From the NCBI GenBank assembly GCA_008508345.1, contig QNGE01003083.1:14611-78610 (forward strand): a stretch of DNA of 64,000 nucleotides. The letters run 5' to 3'. The stretch comes from Paragonimus westermani (lineage: Eukaryota > Platyhelminthes > Trematoda > Plagiorchiida > Troglotrematidae). The notes below the pieces were generated by a model, which was not told where the DNA came from, did not search any database, and worked only from the letters and a program-made list of their open reading frames with translations. Of the stretch, positions 57,973-64,000 are shown piece by piece (position 1 is the stretch's first letter; each line of letters opens with the position of its first letter). The position numbers and the translations under genes were made by a program.

Positions 57973-59590
57973 GTCGCCCGAGGCAATCAATCCTCACCAG
58001 AAGTTTTTTCTGGCGACGCGATTCTAGCCGTTGCCACCGAACATCACAATTTTACCAATACTCAAACTTCTGAATGTCTATATGCATCGAGACTCTTTGC
58101 GAAATGAAAATCACAATCGCCGTCCTTCTTTGGCGAGTCGGCACGGTAGATGGAGTACCCGGAAATGTTCTGTTTACTTCCACTTACTTCCGCTAGGGGG
58201 CCATTCTGCGTAAGAGTAAATGTTGAGAATTTGCCTCATAAGCGGTTTGTCTGATTTCCAGAGGTTTTCAAAACGAGCTCAGAAAGTCTGTATGCATACA
58301 ACTGGAAGCGAATTCTCCATGTGACCGGATGAGATGAAAGATGGGATGACGTAAGGAAGAACACATTGAGAAAGGACAGTTAATTAAGGATAGGCGAGTG
58401 ACAGACTAGTTTTGATCACCCTTCTCTGCTCCCTAACTGTGAGATACATCTTGGCATATGGCGAGCGCTTCACCACAGCTCATGCGTAAGTGAGCTTCCC
58501 TATGGGGTGTAGAGTCTACTCATTGTATGCCGCAGTTGACACTCTTTTGGTTAACTCCTTCCTTAGTACGCTGTGAACGCATTTCTCTTTTTCACCAACC
58601 CTGGAAATTCGCTAGGACTGTTGCGCAGGAACACGTTTTGGGCAGGTAAACCTGAGTCCATTCGCGAGACGCACTTGAAAAGTTGTGTGGAAAGTTACTC
58701 CGGAATAATTTTTGGCGGCGTAAAACTTGAGCCTCTCCCGGGGGATATGCCGCGGGATTCCACCACTGGGGTAGATTTTGAGGTACAGAAGGAAAACCCA
58801 GCAGACCGTTCCTAAGCAGGAGTTAGGAAGGAATTTCTTCATGTAATCGTAATGAGGGCTGCGGTGGGTGGAGGCGAAGAGGTTGGCCGAGGATTGGTTC
58901 CACTGCCTAGATCACTTTTTCCTAGACCGTGAGGTGTCCTTCGCAGTGATAAACGAGCGGGCTAGTCCAGCGTCATTGGTTACACATCCACTCTGCGGAG
59001 TGAAAAGGGTCTTCCACGTGGGGGTCAAATACGAAATAAGTGTGCCTCTCCTAGCGAATAATCAGTCGTAGACAATGTGCAATATTAATGCTACAGCGTG
59101 GCGGATCCAACGGGAACAACCGGGTCTTTTGCAGACCGCCACACAGACTCTGACGGTTTCGCGACTTGTTGTGTGCTACCCCATATAAGTCGGGTTTCAG
59201 GTGTCCCAGCGGCAGTGCACGAGCTCCCGGATGGCATGCCGTCCATTTGGCGAACTATCCGCATGGCGTACTGAAATCTTTAGTCGCCGCGTGGGCGCCC
59301 ACGTGGCGAGTTCCGAGAACGGATCGCAGTCGTTGGCCAACGCACTCGGGATTGCGGGTATTGGCTTCGAGCGGAAAAGTGTCAGTTCTTCATATCGTCT
59401 ATGAAATGCCTTGGCTTCGCATTCACAGCTACCGACCGCCGTCCAAACCGTGAGGATATGCGTGCCATTCAACAGAGGTCAACTCTGGAGGAAGTTTCAT
59501 CGCGTTGCTCGTATCCAGATCTCGTTAGACGTTGAGACTTCTTCTTGCGCTTGTTTCACGACGCCCGAGCTCCATTATCTATTTTGTCAA
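57973..59590. other. Unassigned DNA
   Basis: No recognised gene. GC-rich sequence from about 58870 may belong to a decayed retroelement, but no motif was secure. Confidence 0.4.
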
Positions 59591-60275
59591 AAAGGAAGCA
59601 CAGTGGTGCCGACAGATGCACTGAACTTTGGTGTCGTTGCTTTAATCTCTCACTTCTTTCCAGATTGGTCTGAGAAAGTTACTACGTACGCCTTGCGGGT
59701 TTTTACGGACTCAGGGTAGAACCGTGGCCAGTCGGGAAAAAGACTTCGGCGCTACCCCTTGCCATGAAAAAGTACCGGAAGACGATCTACGATTGTCATT
59801 TCCGTACACTTCGACACTCGACTGCATCTCCGGGCCACTAAGCTCATTAACTCTGACTTCGACATCTGCTATCGTCAAGCTGAGGATTTCGGTCAGGCTA
59901 ACTTCATTTCTCGCCTTATAAGTAGGCATCAGTCCATTGAGGAAAACGCTGTCATCGCCACCGTATCCCTCGAGAACGATGATCATCAGGCGCTTTCAGA
60001 TGCCCTCCACATGACCCCAAATACAGCATTCGATAGCAGGCTCGTTCACAAAGCCGATTGCGTGTTATTGCAGGTCATCGCCCACGTTCAATTCCGACGA
60101 TGGTCACCTCCTTCAGCAGGTGGAGTCCGTCAGTTATATCTGAATTTAGAGTTCCTCTCTTTGACTGGCCACTGCCTGATGCACACTGACCACGTCGTCA
60201 TCACTACTCCGCTGCTTCAAGCTCTCCTAGACGATTCCACCCCGGGCGCCCTGCCACAGAAGCGACCATAAGGAG
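59591..60275 (+). pseudogene. Second Ty3/gypsy family: RNase H to pre-integrase remnant
   Basis: At 59600-59710 the frame reads DALNFGVVALISHFFPDWSE, the start of a gypsy RNase H. After a frame change, an open stretch from about 59800 to 60271 reads KLINSDFDICYRQAEDFGQA, then SRLISRHQSIEENAVIA and VIAHVQFRRWSPPS. This is the RNase H to integrase linker typical of the K02A2.6-like gypsy elements common in flukes. Part of RNase H is missing. It is a separate copy from the one just downstream. Confidence 0.75.
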
Positions 60276-60416
60276 CCACGTCCGCCGGATCCAACCAACG
60301 ATCAGGTTAAAGATCTGGTAAGGTAATGCAGTCTCTGCGGCCAAGATAACAGTAACCCAAAAAGCGCTGAGCCTCACTCATGGAAGTCACCTGAATAACC
60401 ATGGTATCAGCTCCAT

Positions 60417-61110
60417 GTGAGTTTTTCAGGGCCGATCAACGGTACGGAGTACCTGATTCCGGTGAATGCATGCGTCAGGAGACCTGAGGTCATCCGGCCA
60501 GCCCACTGTTCAAATTTATCAACAATCGGCAAACAACACCGGATTCTCAGCCAACACAGCCTCCGGGAAACGCCTGTCCCGGTCAATCGATCGCAGACTA
60601 CCCCGGCCCAGTTCAGAAAAACTCATAGGTACGTCGACGCAGAAGCTGAGTCTCCATCAACCGACAACGGGATCAGACGAATCTTTCAGACACGCAGCGG
60701 AATCTCTAATCAGTTTCATCACTTTGATCTTACAATTAGCGCTAAGTCCGAGTCTTGATTTAAAAAGTATGAGGGTGTTTTCCAGGCTGAATTTTCGGAC
60801 TCCGGTGATACACGGGAAACGACGCTGTTGTCCCACAAACTAGATGCCTCGGAACACGAACGGTACATCAACTTCATTATGCCGAAGAACCCCAGGGATT
60901 CAAGCTTTGACGGGCGCTATCAAAATATTTGGTAACCAGTCACTCCTGTTTAACATACAGTACCAGTGCCTGAATCTCGTGAAGTCACGGTTGATGGCTG
61001 AGTGACGTACGCCGGAGCAGTCAGTCAGGAGCGCGAACGGTTCAAGCTCCGCGCAGTGACTGGAGATCAGTTCAAATATCAAGTGTAGAAAAGGCAATCG
61101 TTTAGGCCCC
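60417..61110 (+). pseudogene. Second Ty3/gypsy family: gag remnant
   Basis: Across two frames the sequence reads QTRSGISNQFHHFD, then about 60765-60905 LDASEHERYINFIMPKNPRD, and after more decay VTYAGAVSQERERFKL at about 61010-61060. This is the gag of K02A2.6-like gypsy elements. There are several stops and frameshifts. The rest of gag and all of the protease are missing before the RT starts. Confidence 0.65.
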
Positions 61111-61540
61111 AAAGAAGACTACTCCCTAGCGAAGGAACACCTGGTTTCTCAGCACAGATCGACGATATTGCTTTCGGAGAATTTTTGCGAAACGACCTAG
61201 CCGAGGCTTGTTGGCAATTGTCTGTCGCTGGAGAGTCCAAGGAAATAACACATACAGAGGACTTTATAGAGTCAACTGCCTGTCCTTCAGCGTAAAGACG
61301 GCGCCAGTCATCTACGAACAGGTGACGGATATCCCCGATAAGGCTGACTGTCTACACGACAGTATAGATATGAGTAACGATTCAGAGGACCTGGATCAGA
61401 AGCCTGACCAAACTCTCGCTCGTTTAGTTGAACATGGCTTTCAACTTTGCGCCGACAAATGCAGCTTTGAAATGTCCAGCGTAAAATACCTTGAATTCAT
61501 CGTGGAAAAAATGGTCGACGACCTGACTCAGCGAACGTAG
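61111..61540 (+). pseudogene. Second Ty3/gypsy family: reverse transcriptase remnant
   Basis: FLRNDLAEACWQLSVAGESK (about 61180-61245) is the RT motif with the first catalytic Asp. The frame 61208-61540 then reads GLYRVNCLSFSVKTAPVIYE and LARLVEHGFQLCADKCSFEM. At the catalytic YLDD position it reads CLHDSID, so the active site is destroyed. A frameshift separates the two parts. Confidence 0.85.
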
Positions 61541-61653
61541 GGGCCATACCGTGCATGCTATCTCTAACAGATGTGCCAACTCTACGGTCTTTCTTGGCAC
61601 TGATCGGTCAACACAGTTCCTTCCTCCTAGAGCTCCGTTGAATCCAAACGCCG

Positions 61654-62340
61654 ATGAACCATTCTATTACTAAGGATGACGCGTGGGAGTGGTCAAGAGA
61701 ATGTCAGCAATCCTTTGCTCGCATCAAAGTCCCGCTGACTTCAGACCAACTGCTTAAGCACCATAGTCCGACGCTGCCACTTATCAGGGCTGCAGACGCA
61801 TCCACCCATAGAATAGGTACTATAATATTACATACGTTTCCAGAGGGAAAGGAAAAGGCAGTCGCTCATGCGGCAAGGTCGCTCACATCTCCCGAACGAA
61901 ACTACGGTCAAATCGAGAAGGAGGTCCTGGCATCAATCTGCGGAGAGAAAGTTTTATTAAATGCCACGCGGACGACATTTTTCGTTGCTGATGGATCACA
62001 AAACGCTAATCAAAGTGGCCGGCCCAGAACAGGCATCCGGCCTTACCCGACCAAGTGCCTGCAAATATGAGCAACAATCCTCCTTGTCTGCGACTTCACG
62101 ATATAACACAGTCCCAGAACTAGATCGGGCCGAACGTACGCTTCATCCAGACTCATCGGATCACAGGCGCCGAACGATGAAGACAGAATAATCGCAGCGG
62201 TAAACACTGAATAAGATGTACACCAAATTGTCAGCGAAGCTGTTGGAGCACCTACAGTGGCGGCAGAGACGATTGAGTAGGCCACCAAACTGGACTCAAT
62301 TTTCGGTAGTGACGTCCATCCGCACAACTTGGCCACTCGC
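61654..62340 (+). pseudogene. Second Ty3/gypsy family: RNase H and linker remnant
   Basis: The frame 61654-62070 has DAWEWSRECQQSFARIKVPL, then RAADASTHRIGTIILHTFPE and HAARSLTSPERNYGQIEKEV, a clear gypsy RNase H. It shifts frame near 61960 to FSLLMDHKTLIK. The linker to the integrase continues to about 62340 with stops. Confidence 0.85.
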
Positions 62341-62720
62341 AGACCTCAGAGGTGACCTACGGAAATAACTTCGCCGTCCAAAAGCCCATAGGAACTCGGA
62401 CGGGTGCGTCATGATTGCTGATCAAGTAACAGTCCCGGAAGCTCTTCAACGGCGTGTGCTCGAGTGATTCCACAGTGGACACCACCGGGTTAGCCAAATG
62501 AAGTTTCGGCACGACGTTTTGCCAGATGGTCACAAATCTACAAGCAAAATGGGTCGAATGTGGAAACCTTGAGAGGGTAATGTGATCTCCAAATATGCCT
62601 GCTTCACAAACGTTTCCGCGGATAATGGAGGAGATGCAGGTGCAGTCGCCGAAAAAGAGCGGACCAGCTAGTGATGCACGAGCAACGTGTAGTGGGTAAA
62701 TGAGCATGCGCTCGATCTTC
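62341..62720 (+). pseudogene. Second Ty3/gypsy family: integrase N-terminal remnant
   Basis: VTVPEALQRRVLE-stop-FHSGHHRVSQMKF (about 62430-62500) corresponds to the start of the HHCC zinc-binding region of gypsy integrases. A faint SADNGGDAGA near 62620 recalls the catalytic-core TDNG motif. The reading is discontinuous; no LTR was found. Confidence 0.55.
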
Positions 62721-64000
62721 GAAGAGCGGTTGAAACGTAGTTCCAACAAGCATGGAACTGGCAGGACGCAGTAGGGTTCGAAAACGAACTGTATATTTCC
62801 AGTACTGTTCAGGAACGCGATAATCAGCTAGCTTGGTTTGAGACTAACGGCAGCAACAAAGGAAATAAAGAAAAGAGGCGCGAGATTGGTTTCAGCTCAC
62901 TGGACGGCACCCGAAAGCGCGCCCGGCGAGAAGTGCGCAGAAACCACGAGTGCGTTAAACAATGCTCGGTGAGATTCGGGTTAAACGACCTCCGTTGGTA
63001 GAATAATTGAAGAGTCCTTAGCAAAAGAGCAAGCATTCGCTGCGTACAATTATTTGCTGACTGAAGAACGTGGCAATGAGTTCATATCAGGCCCCCTAAG
63101 CAAAAAAACACGATTGCAACCGGGATCCCTAGTGGAGCCACAGGATTGCTGGGCACTACAGACGTTCATTCCGCTGGCAGAGAGAAAAAGGGATCAGTTC
63201 ATTGACGAAAGCGTGATGTGCAGCGATGCAAAGCCTAACAACGTGAACCTTATGGATGGATTACCCGCAATAATAAACACTTTGGATGGAAGGCGCATTC
63301 GTATTCAACGTACTTCTACGTGTTGCGATGTTTTTGACAAAATGGTGCCCCATGGCAGATTGAGCACTGTTCACTGGTGCCATATGTACGTATCCACTTG
63401 CTGGGTGGACCGTGAGAGTATTCAGTGTAAACTGCCGCTATTATCATTTGAAAGAAATTTCGTATTTCACCCCGTCATCACACCCGGAAAGGTTTTGAAG
63501 AGATAAGTCCTATTCAATGCCGAGCCGTTTTCATTCACCTCAACCCAGCGGTTTCGCCAATCAACAGTTCTCTTTTTAGACGCATCAGGTTGTCGAGTTT
63601 GGGGACGAAAGCGTTGGAATAGTGCACAAATCGCAGATTATGCAGCAAGAGTTTGCAGTTTGGCCAGGACTAGCGTCTATAAAGAATCATAAGTCGTTGT
63701 TGGGCGGCACGATAGAACCCACCGGCTCAAAGCCTCACAAATTCAAGGTGCACCGTGCAACAGTGTGCCTTCGCGATTTTCCTCACAATTCCCAGATGAC
63801 CTGCGCTTGGCGCATTAAATCCAAGGAATCCTAGAACAGTTATCAGACATCCCATCGTTTGACACTACGGACAACATGGGTCGTGGTGGCAAACTCAAAA
63901 GCTGAGATGACTTCACACCATGCAACTGTCGTTGATTCACAACACCCACATGGACCCCTGAAACGCAATCTGGGAACCGGTGATATTCAAGGAGAGTTCG
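62721..64000. other. Unrecognised DNA at the right end
   Basis: Open frames of 150 codons (63054-63506) and 71 codons (63622-63834) on the plus strand follow the gypsy integrase remnant. I recognise no domain in them; they may be further decayed retroelement sequence. Confidence 0.35.

Noticed and set aside
63054..63506. 150-codon frame as a host gene
   Set aside because: It begins at a non-ATG codon after decayed integrase sequence and has no recognisable domain; kept only as unassigned.

Overview
The window reads as nuclear DNA of a flatworm, most likely a digenean trematode (fluke). The reasons are one eukaryotic gene split by long GT-AG introns and a dense mix of degraded fluke-type transposable elements: RTE-type non-LTR elements, a Penelope-like GIY-YIG element, Ty3/gypsy gag-pol remnants and tRNA-derived SINEs. 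No prokaryotic operon, CRISPR array, rRNA gene or convincing functional tRNA gene was seen. The species cannot be named from the sequence alone.

The one recognised host gene is a protein tyrosine phosphatase on the + strand at 14507-39657. Eight exons join with consistent phases and consensus splice sites into a continuous frame of 1054 codons plus stop, still without its 5' exon(s). The N-terminal half is acidic, Ser/Asp-rich and probably disordered. It is followed by a complete classical PTP domain (KNRY, WPD loop, HCSAGIGRTG P-loop, Q-loop) and a Ser-rich acidic tail. The catalytic domain most resembles PTPN9/MEG2-type non-receptor PTPs, with moderate confidence. Its introns carry a Penelope-like fragment, two RTE fragments and tRNA-like SINE pieces.

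Layout: 1-4734 holds endonuclease fragments of an RTE-type element in both orientations, an old SINE and a short gypsy gag fragment. 4735-11488 is a perfect-length tandem duplication (2 x 3377 bp) with only two base differences noticed. 11489-14506 has no recognisable gene. 14507-39657 is the PTP gene. 41036-44630 and 54566-57972 are the arms of a large inverted repeat made of a dead Ty3/gypsy element plus flanking DNA. Coordinates of the two arms sum to 99009 across more than 3 kb, so there is no net indel there. The roughly 10 kb spacer contains an unusual uninterrupted 636-codon + strand ORF (47490-49400) of unknown function, Penelope-like pieces and a 2.3-copy tandem array of a 431-bp tRNA-derived SINE. 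59600-62720 holds remnants of a second gypsy family (gag, RT, RNase H, integrase) in head-to-tail order; the final 1.3 kb is unrecognised.

Apart from the PTP gene and possibly the 636-codon ORF, almost everything identifiable is mobile-element debris. Two of the three large repeats are recent segmental copies (one tandem, one inverted) rather than new transposition events, because the copies share their disabling lesions and flanking sequence.
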